A DNA stretch of 64,000 bases, from positions 1,426,001-1,490,000 of the forward strand of contig VICG01000013.1 in the NCBI GenBank assembly GCA_008692225.1, read 5' to 3'. This document shows positions 1 to 12,495 of the stretch, one piece after another. The DNA is from Monilinia fructicola. Taxonomy: Eukaryota > Ascomycota > Leotiomycetes > Helotiales > Sclerotiniaceae. Every line of letters starts with the position of its first letter. Position 1 is the first letter of the stretch. The position numbers were made by a program, and so were the translations under genes. Below the pieces are notes generated by a model that was not told where the DNA came from, searched no databases, and worked only from the letters and a program-made list of their open reading frames with translations.

Positions 1-570
1 CTCGTGGCTGGATCATTCTGGTTTCGTTTCTGCCTGTTCGTTGTTGGCTTGGCGCACCAGCCTGATCTGGCAGCTCGTCAACGTGAACGTTTATCACTCT
101 CGGGCTTGGTGCTTGGGATCCCAACTTGCAGATATGCAGTCGCCTGTTGGCGTCTGTGTTTAGTGGTTTGGAATTGCTTGCTTCGTGAACGTCGGGCTTG
201 GTGTTTCGGCACTTGGACTGTCGTTTCTCGTCGTGTTGTTTTGTTATCTGGGACTAGTGTGTCATTTACTCCTCAATCTTTGGGGACTCGTGGGTTTCTC
301 TTGCGAGATGTTTTCTTTGCGTATGCATCAGTTTCTCGAAAGAGAAGGTTAATTTTTATATACTCGAATAGCCAAGCTAGCCAGGGTTGTCAAGTGGCAT
401 GACACCGTCTAGAATTCCCATTCACATACCTGTTGGAGACTTTATTAGCTGTGAAGGGGACTATGAGGGGATTATTGGAGCGAGAGCTGGGACCTCGATG
501 AATCTATAAATCTAATCACCATGGCCCCCTCCAAATAATCACGTCCCTCAATCACTACCAAACCACCGTC
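1..570. other. Gene-free left edge and carboxypeptidase upstream region
   Basis: A frame is open on the + strand from about position 4 to 402, but its translation is Leu/Arg/Cys-rich without recognisable motifs, and I do not support it as a gene. The last ~150 bases before 571 would be the promoter and leader of the downstream carboxypeptidase gene. A TATAAA-like string at about 505 is a possible core element. Confidence 0.5.
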
Positions 571-1949
571 ATGAAATTCACATACTGGTACTGTGTTGCG
601 GGTCTTGCTCCTATTTTTACCCAAGCATGCCTCCTCCCCGAAGAGCGAGAAGGAAAACCACGCATTGCCCGTCGTCAAACTAGTAACGGTATTGCCATCG
701 GGACTGGTGATCGTTACAGCGCGGGAACCATTGCACCACAGGGTGTGGGATCTCAAAATACGAATGTAAGCACTCTCTTGAACGTCAACGAGATTGCCAG
801 CGCTATCAAGGGTCTCGCAAGCGTCTATGGTATTTCTACCTTCGACACACCATATAAGACTTCCGAAGGTGCCTCGATTACCGGTGGCAAGGTTGGAGGC
901 AATGGCACATGCAATGATGCTATCCGCGTATATTTTAACGGAGGTCTTCATGCACGCGAGCGTGGCTCCCCAGATGGCTTGTTGTATTTCATCGGGGATC
1001 TGTTGTATGCACAGAAGAACGGCGTGGGGTTGAAGTACGGCTCGAAGTCTTACACCAATGCTCAGGTGAAGACGGCACTCTCCACCGGCATTGTCTTCAT
1101 TCCTCTCAGCAACCCTGACGGTGTGGCTTATGACCAATCTACCAACAGCTGCTGGCGCAAGAACCGAAACCCCAAGTCGGGAACTGGAAACAACGCTGGT
1201 GTCGATCTGAACCGCAACTTTGACTTCCTGTGGGATTTGACGAAGTTTGCGGAAAGTGCTCGAAATGATATTGCCTCTGCTGACCCTGCATCCGAGGTCT
1301 TCCATGGTACGTCATCACCTCTCCACCCCCCTTCTAACTCAAAGACTGACAGCCCTCTTCTATAGGAACCGCTGCCTTCTCCGAGCCCGAAACCCAAAGC
1401 GTCAAATGGATCATGGACACCTATTCCAAAGTCCGCTGGTTCGTCGACCTGCACGCCTTCGCAGGCGACATCCTCTACTCCTGGGGAAGCGACACCAACC
1501 AAGGCTCGTTCCCCTACATGAACTTCCTCAACTCGTCCTACGACGCGGTCCGCGGCATCGTGACCGATACCCCCGGATCCGGCCCCGCCTACGGCGAATA
1601 CACGCCCAACGCCGAATTCACGACCAACAAAGCCGCGGCGACGCAAATGAGCGCCGGCATGAGTGCTGCGGCGGGCCGCACATATAGCGCCATCCCTGCG
1701 GCGCAACTGTATCCCACCAGCGGCGGCGTGAGCGATGATTATTCCTACTCCCGACATTTTGCCGATCCGTCCAAGAACCTTATCCATGGGTACACGATCG
1801 AATTCGGGTTTGGGAACGATGCCGCGTCGTGTCCGTTCTACCCCTCGCAGACGCAGCATAATATGAATTTGCAGGAGATTGGGGCGGGGTACATGGAGTT
1901 GCTGTTGGCGGCGGTGAGTATGGGTTTGGGGGACGCGACGACGTGTTAG
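571..1949 (+). CDS. Secreted M14-family zinc metallocarboxypeptidase
   Basis: Two exons, 571-1306 and 1366-1949, separated by a 59-bp GTACGT...TATAG intron, give 439 residues. The family removes C-terminal residues from peptides. All M14 hallmarks are visible: zinc ligands H127 and E130 in HARERGSPD, the third zinc ligand H275 in VDLHAFAGD, the substrate-carboxylate pair N214-R215 in VDLNRNFDF, and the catalytic glutamate E391 in YTIEFGFG. The N-terminus (about residues 1-20, hydrophobic and ending near QAC) looks like a signal peptide, so secretion is inferred. No long activation propeptide of the classical CPA/CPB type is obvious before the catalytic domain. The length fits fungal extracellular M14 enzymes. 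The start is the only in-frame ATG that includes the signal peptide. Without the intron the frame runs into unrelated Pro-rich sequence and stops at 1365, which supports the splice. Confidence 0.93.
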
Positions 1950-4920
1950 GGGAATGGGTGGATGGGGGGGCGGGTGTAGGGGGGGTAATTTTGAGGATGG
2001 CTGGGATGAGGACCTGTGGGTGATGTGTGAGTGAGGTCCTGGAATGCGATGCGGAGCATGGGCTGGGGAGCTTGCAATCAAGGAACACCAAGTACATATC
2101 GTGTCAGTCTTATCAATGGTATAATTTTTTAATTTTCACTCATCCGCTCAATTCGTCGGTTCTTGCAAATGCCCGTCTGCCACGCTCACCCCTCGAACCC
2201 TAATGTGTACATCTCCAAATCTTCCCTGCAAACCCCAAAAATCCCGAGTCTGGACATAATGAACAGTGAAGAGAGTCTGCATATCAGGTGATGTAAGATT
2301 ACATTGCAAGATACATCAAAAGTTATACGTACACGTGCATTCATACTCATCGGTGCATCCGCCAATCTTGAATCATGTACGTGTGGACCTGCGTTTGTAG
2401 CTCTCATACCTCTTCTTTGTGCTCACACAATGACGCGCAGGAAAATTTGTAATACTTGTACATCGGGTTTGTATGTGTGTGATTAGCTTCCCTGGGGCGA
2501 TCTTTTGCAGGTTTCAGTATGGAGATGGTGATGAAGAGTGTGTGGCGAATTAAATAGTTTTAGTCTAGTTGCGGTGGGTTCTGTTAGGCAGGCAGGAGAC
2601 AGGTCATTGTAGTTTGGCTATTGGTGGAGTGGAGGGTAAATGTTATAGATACGTGGTTTTCTCTTTTCTTCGTCTATCGTGCTTCCTGTGAGTTTGTTTG
2701 GGTTGGGAATTGAAGTTTAGAGCCTGGGGGCTTTGTTGTGAGTAATTTTCTCATGAGTGTATAATAAATACCATTGGATAAAAGGTCATGGATTGGTTTA
2801 TGGGATAGAAAGTTTGTTGGGCTATGGAAATGTTGTTATAGTAACAGTTAGCTATTGTGATTTCAATAAATCTATGGGAGTGGCACATCTAGTTCTCTTA
2901 ACGGATGCTATGATGATGAGTTTTGAGAGAAGTGGTGATGGGAGGACATATGGAACAAGGTGTGAAGAGATAGTTGAGCATTTCGGCTTTTACTCTTCAT
3001 TTTTTACATCTTCAAAGGGAAAGCCAGAGACATAACAGGTTTGGCCTCTACGTATTAAATTTATGACTTTCCCCGTATTAATCTCCGTGTAATGAGTGGA
3101 TATGGAGATAAGAGTTTATTTCGTTGCTCGTTAATGATTTGAGGTTAGCAGGAACTCGAATATGTGATTATGGTGCAATTGAGATTTGTTCTATGTCAGT
3201 CATAGTTTTTGAGAGGCAGAGAAGAAAGTTTGGAGTTTCATGAACTTCATGATAGGTTGAATGGGTCTCAATCACTAATTAGTGTGTTTTCCCACCAGGC
3301 CATCTTCACCTCCTTAGTCCCATCGATCTCATACTCAAATTGATAAGTGAAGGGTCAAGGTGACAGAATATTCACGTAGTTATAGTAGTTATGGCTCTAG
3401 TATAAGTTGACAAGGAGCTACTCGGAATTTAGGAGCCGTTTCGGTAGTTGGTATAAGAGACTAGTGCCGTTTTCGAGTAATTCGCTAAATTTAACTTTTG
3501 AATCGACTTTAATTTATCTGAACTCCGAAATGAAGAAAGGAGAGAAGAGAAGTGTTGCATTTCTTATGCGGGATAGAAATTAGTTTCTGATGTGAGACTA
3601 CATGTTAGACTGGCGCTAGTGCATTAAACCTTTCAAGCGGTTGTTTAGTTGCGTGCTTCTTTCCCATTAGACTCTAAATACTCGTTTGCTTTGGGGTAAT
3701 AGAGTTTTATTCTTCTTCTTAGAATTGAAAAGTGTCTTCATTTTCACGGTGAAAGTTTGCAAGCTATGTTTTCAAGTTCAGATCATCTGGACAGATATTT
3801 GGGAGGCACGAATCAGCGCTGGCAAGGTGTGAAGGGGCGAGGGGCTAGGAAATAAAACAATGTACCGCTTCATCTGTAATCGCTAGATTTAATGGAAAGA
3901 AGATTCGTCCAATCTGCAAAAATGTAATGGGATAGATGTCAATGAACTTGCCAAGCTTCAAAGAATTTGAGTTACATCTTTATAATGCATTGTATCTTCT
4001 ATTGTCCCTCTCATATTCTAAATTATATGACTGCTTAGTATGATCAAGATAAGACCCAATAGTGGTTGCATAAACCAAGAGACTGGATATGCCTCATCCC
4101 GTGGTTCATGGGCAAATAGATGATGAAAAGAGGTGTGACGATGATGTCGGATTAGGACATACGGAAAATAATACGTAGGAAGTTCCATGGCCGTCTTGAA
4201 CACTTGAAAAGTATCACTAGGTCATTTGCTTTAGATTCTACTTAAAGTGACTCTCATTCAAAGGTTCTAGGATCTAGATACTGGAAAGTGAATCACAATT
4301 TTGATCATCATTTGCTCACACATACCATACACCATAGGCCTCATGCTATTGGACTATACTTCAGAGTAAACTTGTAGATTACGCATATTCTAGCTCTGTG
4401 ATAGGTATATTGTTTCGATAAATGAATCTAGGACTGTTCATGTGACAATCGCTCGACGATTAGACGCACATCAGTGAAGCTATTACAGCCTACAATCATC
4501 AGGCTAATCCAACTATCTAAAAATTAGGCTAGAACAGGAATTTGGATCTGAAATCAAGCCGGATGTACTAGATCACACTCCGGAAGAAAGCTTGTGTGCA
4601 GAAAATTATAAATACCTCCTCATCTGCTGTTCCAAACTTTTTTTTCACTTCTTCAGTATCTCGACATTCTTATTCTTATTCAATTTTTCTTCACTTATTC
4701 CAAAAAGATCGACAGCTACAATGGGACCTATCGGGAAATGAATCATGTGATATTGGGTTGCTGTATGAATAATATGTCTAACCGTATTGGGCGTACTAGC
4801 ACCTCGGGGACGTCTATAAAGTCGTCCTTCATTCCTTAGATTACATAGAGAATAACAACGATAATATACTAACAAAAGGATTAAGTACTTACACTTCAAC
4901 TGACCAAGTTTATACCAACA
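1950..4920. other. AT-rich intergenic DNA without supported genes
   Basis: Short open frames occur (for example 2757-3035 on +), but none has a recognisable motif, a long reading frame or a splice-consistent extension. The composition is AT-rich with scattered stops in all frames. I see no tRNA or transposase motif. It may be decayed repeat DNA, but nothing specific can be identified. Confidence 0.5.
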
Positions 4921-5915
4921 GGACCAACTACCTAGCTTGACTCGGGAACCAGGCAAAAAGCTTGTGGCTTTATAATACAACCAAATCACATCAATGACAA
5001 CATCACATCAACAACATCAATAACATCAATAACATCAATAACATCAATAACATCAATAACATCAACACACATCAACAATATCAACAATATCAACAATATC
5101 AACAATATCAACAATATCAACAACAATATCAACAATATCAACAATATCAACAATATCAACAATATCAACGACAATGGGGCCAACTACCTAGTTTGACTCG
5201 GGAACCAGGCAAAAAGCTTGTGGCTTTATAATACAACCAAATCACATCAATGACAACATCACATCAACAACATCAATAACATCAATAACATCAATAACAT
5301 CAATAACATCAATAACATCAACAACATCAACTATATCAACAACATCAACTATATCAATTATATCGACTATATCAATCACATCAATAACATTAACAACATC
5401 AACTACATTAACTACATCAACTATATTAACTACATCAACTACATCAACTACATCAACTATATCAACTATATTAACTACATCAACTCATCAACTCATCAAC
5501 TCATCAACTCATCAACTCATCAACTCATCAACTCATCAACTCATCAACTCATCAACTCATCAACTTATTAACTCATCAATTTATCAACTCATCAATTACA
5601 TCAACAATATTAACTACTTAAACTACATCAACTCATCAACTCATTATCAACTATATTAACTATTTCAACTACATCAACTATATTAACTACTTAAACTACA
5701 TCAATTCATCAATTCATCAACAGCATCAATTATATCAATCGCATCAACAATATCAACAATATCAACAATATCAACAATATCAACAATATCAACAATATCA
5801 ACAATATCAACAATATCAACAATATCAACAATATCAACAATATCAACAATATCAACGACAATGGGGCCAACTACCTAGTTTGACTAGGGAACCAGGCAAG
5901 AAGCTCGTGGCTTCA
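4921..5915. repeat. Composite satellite: ATCAAC-type arrays punctuated by a 50-90 bp unique unit
   Basis: A conserved segment beginning CCAACTACCTAG and running through GGGAACCAGGCAA and GCTTGTGGCTT occurs three times, at about 4922, 5179 and 5866. The first two copies also share the downstream run of about 50 bases (TTATAATACAACCAAATCAC...). Between the copies lie long arrays of 9-bp (ATCAACAAT), 9-bp (ATCAATAAC) and 8-bp (ATCAACTC) units, the last at about 5478-5570. The third copy diverges (one G to A giving ACTAGGG) and passes into different DNA. This is a higher-order tandem structure in which whole unit-plus-array blocks were duplicated and the short arrays then expanded independently. 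Confidence 0.85.
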
Positions 5916-8070
5916 GGGCGCCTTTACCCATTGATAAGTAAACCCTCACTTCGTTCACTGCTAATTCGTGTTTTTTACAGGGTGGCTAGCCTTGATCACA
6001 CGTCCTCGTTGCGTGCTAGCTGGGAACCCTCAAATGAGGAGCTAAGTGATCTATCTTTACCACCTCTCTGACGAGAGATCCCTCTTTGAGTAAAACCTTA
6101 GGGGAATCGGGAGAAGCGAAAGAAAGCCCGACCTGGGAAACCAGATCATCAACTGGCCCGTCTTGCAAGTATGAGATCTGCCTTTAGATCATTCCGGAGA
6201 AGCCTAAGAACTTCGGACTAGAGCTAAGCTCTGTGCTTGTTTCGATAAAGATTGAATTTGAGTAAGTCGGAAAATTCATCATCCGTGTTGGACACCTTGC
6301 TGACATGTCAACTTTTTCTCTTCGTCGTTTACTTTTAGGTTTCAGATTGAGAGGGATTTCTGGTGGCGACGTGGAAAGAAGTGAGGTGAACTCTGGGATC
6401 TATAGAGCATTCATTTGTCATATGTTTGTAATTCATTGTATAATTAGGTGAAATACCCACTATCCACTTGTCATCTAGTTTTGTAAACTACACTTACTGT
6501 TCCTACTTGTGGCTTACTTTATCTTTGCTATTCATCAACAACATAACTTTCCGTCTTCTATTCATCGACTCAAGCCTTCAAAAGCTTCTTAGTTATATGA
6601 TCAATCCTCTGACAAGCACACCAAGTGACCGATATCCCATTCCCAATTCCTGTCAGTTATTCTATCATATCTCCCATTTCTTGATATTGCTCTGAGAACA
6701 CGGCCTGTGTAGCTATTCTCATTACTATCCAGTTGCTTACCCTCTATCCCACCCCCTAGAATGCACATGTCAACTCTTCTTTTCAACTTGTGTCCTCAAA
6801 TAACAGATTACCTTCTACTATATTTAGTGCCGAAGCACGGTGTAATCAAGTAACGTGGTAAAGCTAATCTTTATTCAAGCTATCTAAGCTTCTTATGTAT
6901 ATCTATAACGCTATCTTTCGCTTTTGCCGAAACTTCGACTATGTCATTCTTGTTGATACGTCGGCGACAGCGGCTGTGCTGTCGTCATGCCTTCCGTGAC
7001 GATCGTTCATTTATTTCAAATCATTTATAAATAGATTTAGATTATAAGCGTAGATAACGTATCAGTTTTCATTTCTTTCAATCCATATAGGTTTTTTTTT
7101 TCGATAAATATATAGTAAAGAGGTTTTTTTGCTGTATAACATATAACGTTAAATAAGTCAAAGAGTCAAAAGGGGATCACGTTGAGAAATACGTTATTTT
7201 GAATTTCGCTTAATATAAGCTGGAGGGTGACCGAGATCCCTGTATTATGCATGCCCCTATATCTTGCGCGTTGAACATTTTCGAAACTAATTTGATGTTC
7301 TACACAGTTCTCCGTTCCAGTTCACAAGTTCCAAGGTGGTTAGTAGCACCGCATACTTTTGAAATAAATCACCATGATTATCTTTCACATGATTTCTATA
7401 TGATGAGAGTTAGATCAATCAAGATCTCTTGAGGATATGTTTCATTTGATAAGAAAGTACGCGATTATAGAATATAAAGGGATGGGTGGTTGTCACTATT
7501 ATTGGGTAAAGCATCCAAGTTCTTTAAAGCTAATCACCAGAATCCTTTTTGATTTATTTGTTCATGTTATCAAGATTAGATCGGTTAGGAGATCTTGAGG
7601 ATATATATTATAATCAGGAACAACCGTGGTATTAAATAATAAGAAAGTGGGGAACTTCTACAAATGTTGTGAAAAGCATTCAACAATTTATTCTTAATAA
7701 AGAACATCTGAATCGAAAACTAAATAGAAACCTGAAAGGTCATGAAATAATAAGAACTCTGCAATCAGAATCTTGTTTCTTAAATGAATCCTATGCAAGA
7801 AATCTAGTGCACTCCACGTAACTGATCACCACATATATATTTTAAAAGATCCATCTATAGGCCACCTATATCCAATCCATGATCTCCATGCAGACCTCCG
7901 ATGCAACGCCAGCAAGCATATTGATTTCCGAAATCCGCACTCCTCTCTTCCCCCCTCAACGCTAAAACAAATCAAGCGATTCCCAACGCAGTCCAACCGA
8001 AATTAGATCTTTCAATCACCAAAACTGTAAGAAGCACAATCATAGAGAAATTGAAAGCCAAAGATCCAGG
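5916..8070. other. Gene-free AT-rich stretch
   Basis: No frame longer than about 75 codons is convincing. The segment 5940-6250 is less AT-rich than its surroundings, but I could not assign it to any family. From 6400 to 8000 the base composition is strongly AT-biased, with stops in every frame. Confidence 0.5.
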
Positions 8071-8829
8071 TTATTCGATTCCGGCACCTGGATTGAACTG
8101 ATTTCCACGTCTGATGAGGAGCCATATAACTATCATACAAATTAGTATCTAATTATCCCAAACAACAGATATCGAAATATAAAAGCTCAACTTACAATAA
8201 TAACCCAAAACAACACCTGGCATAATGATAACCACGATAAAAAGGGCCGGAAGATGTCCTTCAAGATTAAGGATAAATCTTAGCATACTAATTACTACAT
8301 ATGCAAGTGTGCCTATAGCAATCAAGGGCCAAGACTCAACACTGAGAGCTCTGAAAATCAGATGGAAAACTTTGTTGAAAAACTCTGTAATCATTTCGAG
8401 AACCGTATTGATCATGTTAGCAAGGATATCGACAAGATTCATGATCATCTGGAGAACGATATCAATGCTGTCAAAGACACGAAGGGCGATGATTGAACCT
8501 CGATACGTGAACATATAACCTAGCGTCAAGACACAACAAATAGGTGTGATGCTTCGAAAGAACTCCTCGATTGTACAGGGAAGGATATTGAGGGACTTAA
8601 TCGCGGTCGAGAGAGAGTTCCATAACTCAGGGTTTAGGGCGTTGGTGACTTTCATTGTGAATATGACGATCTGAAGAAACGCAAATGTGTAAATCAGAAG
8701 AATGAGGGATTTCTTGAATACTTTGTTGAATCTGGTTTGTGAGTGGTTGTCGGGCGTTGTATAGATTAAAGTAATCATCCGGGAAATCGCGAGGTATATA
8801 AGCATTGTCCATGATCTGCTGAGCATCAT
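8071..8829 (-). CDS. Hypothetical multi-pass membrane protein
   Basis: I do not recognise the family. Exon 1 is 8829-8196 and exon 2 is 8129-8071 on the minus strand, joined across a 66-bp intron. That intron has a GTAAGTTG donor, a branch-like ACTAAT and a GATAG acceptor, and the spliced product is 230 residues. Without splicing the frame ends 46 bases past the donor. The protein is strongly hydrophobic, with membrane-like segments near residues 40-60, 92-112, 165-185 and 190-212. The central block (about residues 115-160, I/L/M-rich with D/E/N every 3-4 residues) resembles a long amphipathic helix. The last 18 residues after the splice are polar and Arg-rich, as for a cytoplasmic tail. The gene stands alone in AT-rich DNA. 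The codon-consistent splice is the best evidence that it is real, and its function is unknown. Confidence 0.6.
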
Positions 8830-9990
8830 GATAAGTTTTGCAAGGTAGCGCTAGGAGTTGCTGTGAGTACTAGATGGCTTGGTGATCTTTGATATTGGTT
8901 GACTGATGGTAAGGACTTCCCTAGAGTTGTTGAAGTCGCGTGTTGAGTTGTTTTGTCAAGTTGTTGTCTAGAAACCAAATTATCAAGCTGTTGATGGAAG
9001 TTATATATGTTTATTTCCCCTGGATCTTCTAACCGAGAGTCCTGCCTAAGGCTACTTGGTTTGTTTCGGTTAAAATCTACGGAAGATTTGGTACCCGTAG
9101 TTCCTATTTAATAAAGTGAGGTAATTCCAGTTATCTTAGAATTATTAAACCTTCAAAGAAACATCTAGCAAGAATATCTTAGGTGTACCCAAAGTGCATA
9201 GAAGACTCAAGTGAACACATATGAATTAGCGTATATAGGAATTCAATACAGTAAAAGGAAAAAAACTATATACAAGATGAATCAATATTGTATTCTTATT
9301 ATCATTACTAAAGCTATTCAGAGTTTGAAGTGATCAATAGATTTTCATTAGAAAGCGATGGAATAGAGGAAGATATAACTTACTCTAAGGATGTGAAGTA
9401 ATTTACCTTCAATAATAATACTACGTGATCTACTTCGGCATATACTCTTCACTAGACGTATAGCCTCCGAAAAATCCCATGTTCTCGTAGTGTTTATGTT
9501 GATCCACCTAACCAGCCATTGGATGGTTTGCGTTGTACCTTTTGCATTGCGCATTACGTTGGCTAAACAAAGAAACAAATCGAAAAAGCATCACTCGATA
9601 TCACTTCCAATTCGGATCCAAGGAATTGCGAGATTTGTACGGTTCAACCGTATTATTTAAGTCTGAATGGTCTAATTCACCATCAAAACGGTGCTGGCTT
9701 ATCAGCCAACGTCGCCTGTCCACCTGCTTCATCTGGACCACTTCCACCTCGTCCATTTTAGACAATCAGCATTTGAACCCCCTCCGCCTAGACAGTACCC
9801 ACGTACCGCACCCCCATCCACAACTCATCATTAGAATCTGAATCCATTACACACTCTTATAAAGTCGTATAAAAATGAGAGAATGAAGTATATCAGGGCT
9901 TACGATCGTCTTTCACGAGAGTTGGAAATTTTCTTTGAGTCAGTTTCCTGATTTGACTCCATCCAGAATACCTTTCGGTGGCACTTTCAT
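8830..9990. other. Intergenic DNA with weak coding traces
   Basis: A 102-codon open frame at 9533-9841 (+) has no recognisable motif. A competing frame over 9690-9830 gives a His/Pro-rich translation. Neither can be supported as a gene, although both lie just upstream of the decayed coding stretch at 10.0-11.1 kb and may once have belonged to it. Confidence 0.35.
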
Positions 9991-10036
9991 GATGCTAACT
10001 CTTCCTGCGCTGGAGTATTCCTAATCTCAGATAGAT

Positions 10037-11090
10037 GACTCACCTTCACCCAACGCTTTTCTTCTTTTGCTGAGACAACAATGGGGAGGACAAGAGTATC
10101 GATTTGAGGCAGTACGTGAATGGGCCGCCGTCTCTATGGATGCTATGATGCAAGATAATCCTGCGAAACTTCTTAGTAAATGTGTACCATTATCATTCTA
10201 TGGGATTAAAGAAATTTCCCACTGATTGCCCCCCGAGCAGCAAACGGATATAGCCTTGCATGAAAAAATATTAAGTATCTATCAATCAATCGGAGCATAT
10301 CAATTTACTTGTCATAAGCCTGCGTTTACATTTATTGGGTTTCAATCAGAGTTGTGCTGAGCCGCTTTCGCCTTCTAGATATCAAAAGCATCATCTCTAC
10401 GCCGACCAAATCTATCGGAGTGACGATGCATGCAATGATCGCAACCATCACAACCATAGCTATGAAGATGATCGTGATTGAACTAATAATCAGCCAGGCT
10501 ATCGTAATGTACATCAATCACCCAACAAATTTCAACGTCCCCCAGTCCCTACCGCATTCATAGCTTTGAATGTTATTCCAACAACAGTTCTTACTAATAA
10601 TATACTCCCCAATCAAAAGGACGCTGCCATATCCGCAGGAAGGAAGGCTGCCCCTCCCGAAACTACCCTAGAGAAGATTGCCGAAAGGTGATGCAAGAAT
10701 ATACATCCCAACAACAATAGAGCATGGGTCATCACATCAAGGACACGTAGCTTGGCTCTACATTCCCCAGAACCGCGCCACACTTGGACACCACATGGAT
10801 GCTGAGCGCAAAACAAACACCGTCAACTCATACATCCTTTGGCCCAAGTACCCACGGAGAGAAAGTGATCGCGGACCTCGCAAGTCAAGCATCGATGCAT
10901 GATGGACCAACGGCCCAACCCACAAATGTCATGCTATGCCGGCGAACGCACTGACCGTTCTATCATCTGTCCGGAAAACAGACCGACTTTGAGCGTCTTG
11001 CGGAAACAGGAAAGATACAACCCAGAAGAAAGATGGGAGAGGTGATGTGATTGCCGGATCTCCGACCTCCACTAGAGTGCCACTTGTATG
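10037..11090 (+). pseudogene. Decayed protein-coding remnant of unknown family
   Basis: From about 10037 to 10226 a frame following an AATCTCAG acceptor-like site reads as ordinary protein (around LRQQWGGQEYRFEAVREW) and then stops. From 10275 another frame stays open to 10492. It then continues to about 11075 interrupted only by five TGA codons (10492, about 10687, 10801, 10867 and 11042) and no TAA or TAG. Its translation is rich in His, Asn, Gln and Pro in the first part. One or two of the TGAs sit beside GTGATG strings and could be intron donors. The others look like CGA-to-TGA or TGG-to-TGA changes. I recognise no domain. It could equally be a gene with introns I could not resolve, so confidence is low. 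Confidence 0.3.
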
Positions 11091-11485
11091 GCGATATGCT
11101 TCCGTCAAATATGGCGACTTGTCCGGTCGCATACAAGTGACTAAAGAGAGCACTTATGCAGATAGGAGTGAGCACGAAGAGTCCACATTCTTGTTTGAAG
11201 CCTGGTCTATGCATCTTGGTATATTTCGTCGGGCTTGCTGAAGCGCATTACTGTATTTAGCTATGTTCAAGTATATTACAAGTCCATAGTATGGTTATCG
11301 ATGTTGTTATTGTGGTTATTCATATTAACGCTATGGAGAATTTAAAGTGGTTAAAATATGATTATAGAAAGTGGGGGGCGTTTTTGACGAAATAGGGGGG
11401 GAGCGGGAAGCGAGGTAGAAAAAGTAATTGTTTGACGAGGAGTAACTTGGTTTTGATAAACTGATAAACTGATAAGCTGCTAACA

Positions 11486-11643
<158 letters not shown>

Positions 11644-12415
11644 GTATAAAGTACACTCAACAACACCAAAGAGACATCAAAGTCGGGTCTCAAAATGGCA
11701 CACCAGGATTCCAAAGCTAACACACCCAGTAATCATCTAAAGCAGCACAGAAACAAACACGGCATTCCGCCAACCTCCCCACGCAAGCGCGCTAAAGCAC
11801 CTACAGCATGCCCTACTAGATGCGCAACCTCCCCGCCGTACGTGCCGCGATGGCCAAAACACGCCACGTAGCACAGCCGATCTTCGCCCATGCTCCCTGA
11901 GCCGTCTAGCTAGAGGTGCTGCTGCCGTGTTGCGCGCTTGCCGACACGTCGGCTGCGTCGCCGTCGTGCGTTGCGTGGTGGCCGTCGCACGATGGGAGGA
12001 GGTGGAGGGTCGCTCGCATCGTCCGTTGTGGCGTCTTGCTATCGCGGGTGCTGCTCAGGGCGATCGGAAGGAAATACGCTCGCGGTTTGCTCATCTGGGA
12101 TGCGGCATTGTAGAGGGAAACTATATACTTTAGCAGTGAATGGTTTCTTATTGGGAAGATGCTTCTACAGTTAGTTGTATTGTCGCTTTGGTCATCCCGT
12201 GGCTCATAAACTTTATTATATTTTCGAGAAGAAAAAAAAAAAAAAAAACCAAAAAAACTTGTTGTAATAATATTAATCTCGCAACCATCAACAAACCAAG
12301 AAAATCCTTTAAATAGTATCAAAAATATAGTAGTTTAGTCGATAGATTTAAGTTTAACTTATATAATAATATTGGATAATCTTACAATCTTTGCATAGAT
12401 ATCAATCTTCTCTAC

Positions 12416-12495
12416 TCGAGTATATAAGTATATAAGTATATAAGTATATAAGTATATAAGTATATAAGTACATGAGTACATAAGTACATAAATCC
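12416..12495. repeat. AGTATATA octamer array
   Basis: About nine tandem copies of an 8-bp unit. The later copies have diverged to AGTACATA. Confidence 0.9.

Noticed and set aside
1128..2081. A 317-codon frame antisense to the carboxypeptidase gene
   Set aside because: It is the mirror of a well-supported M14 gene, and its His/Pro/Arg-rich translation is typical of an antisense shadow.
4645..4989. A 114-codon frame on the minus strand bordering the satellite
   Set aside because: Its first part is the repeated satellite segment and the remainder has no motif.
5478..5570. A CRISPR-like array
   Set aside because: The units are contiguous 8-bp direct repeats without spacers, in a eukaryotic context.
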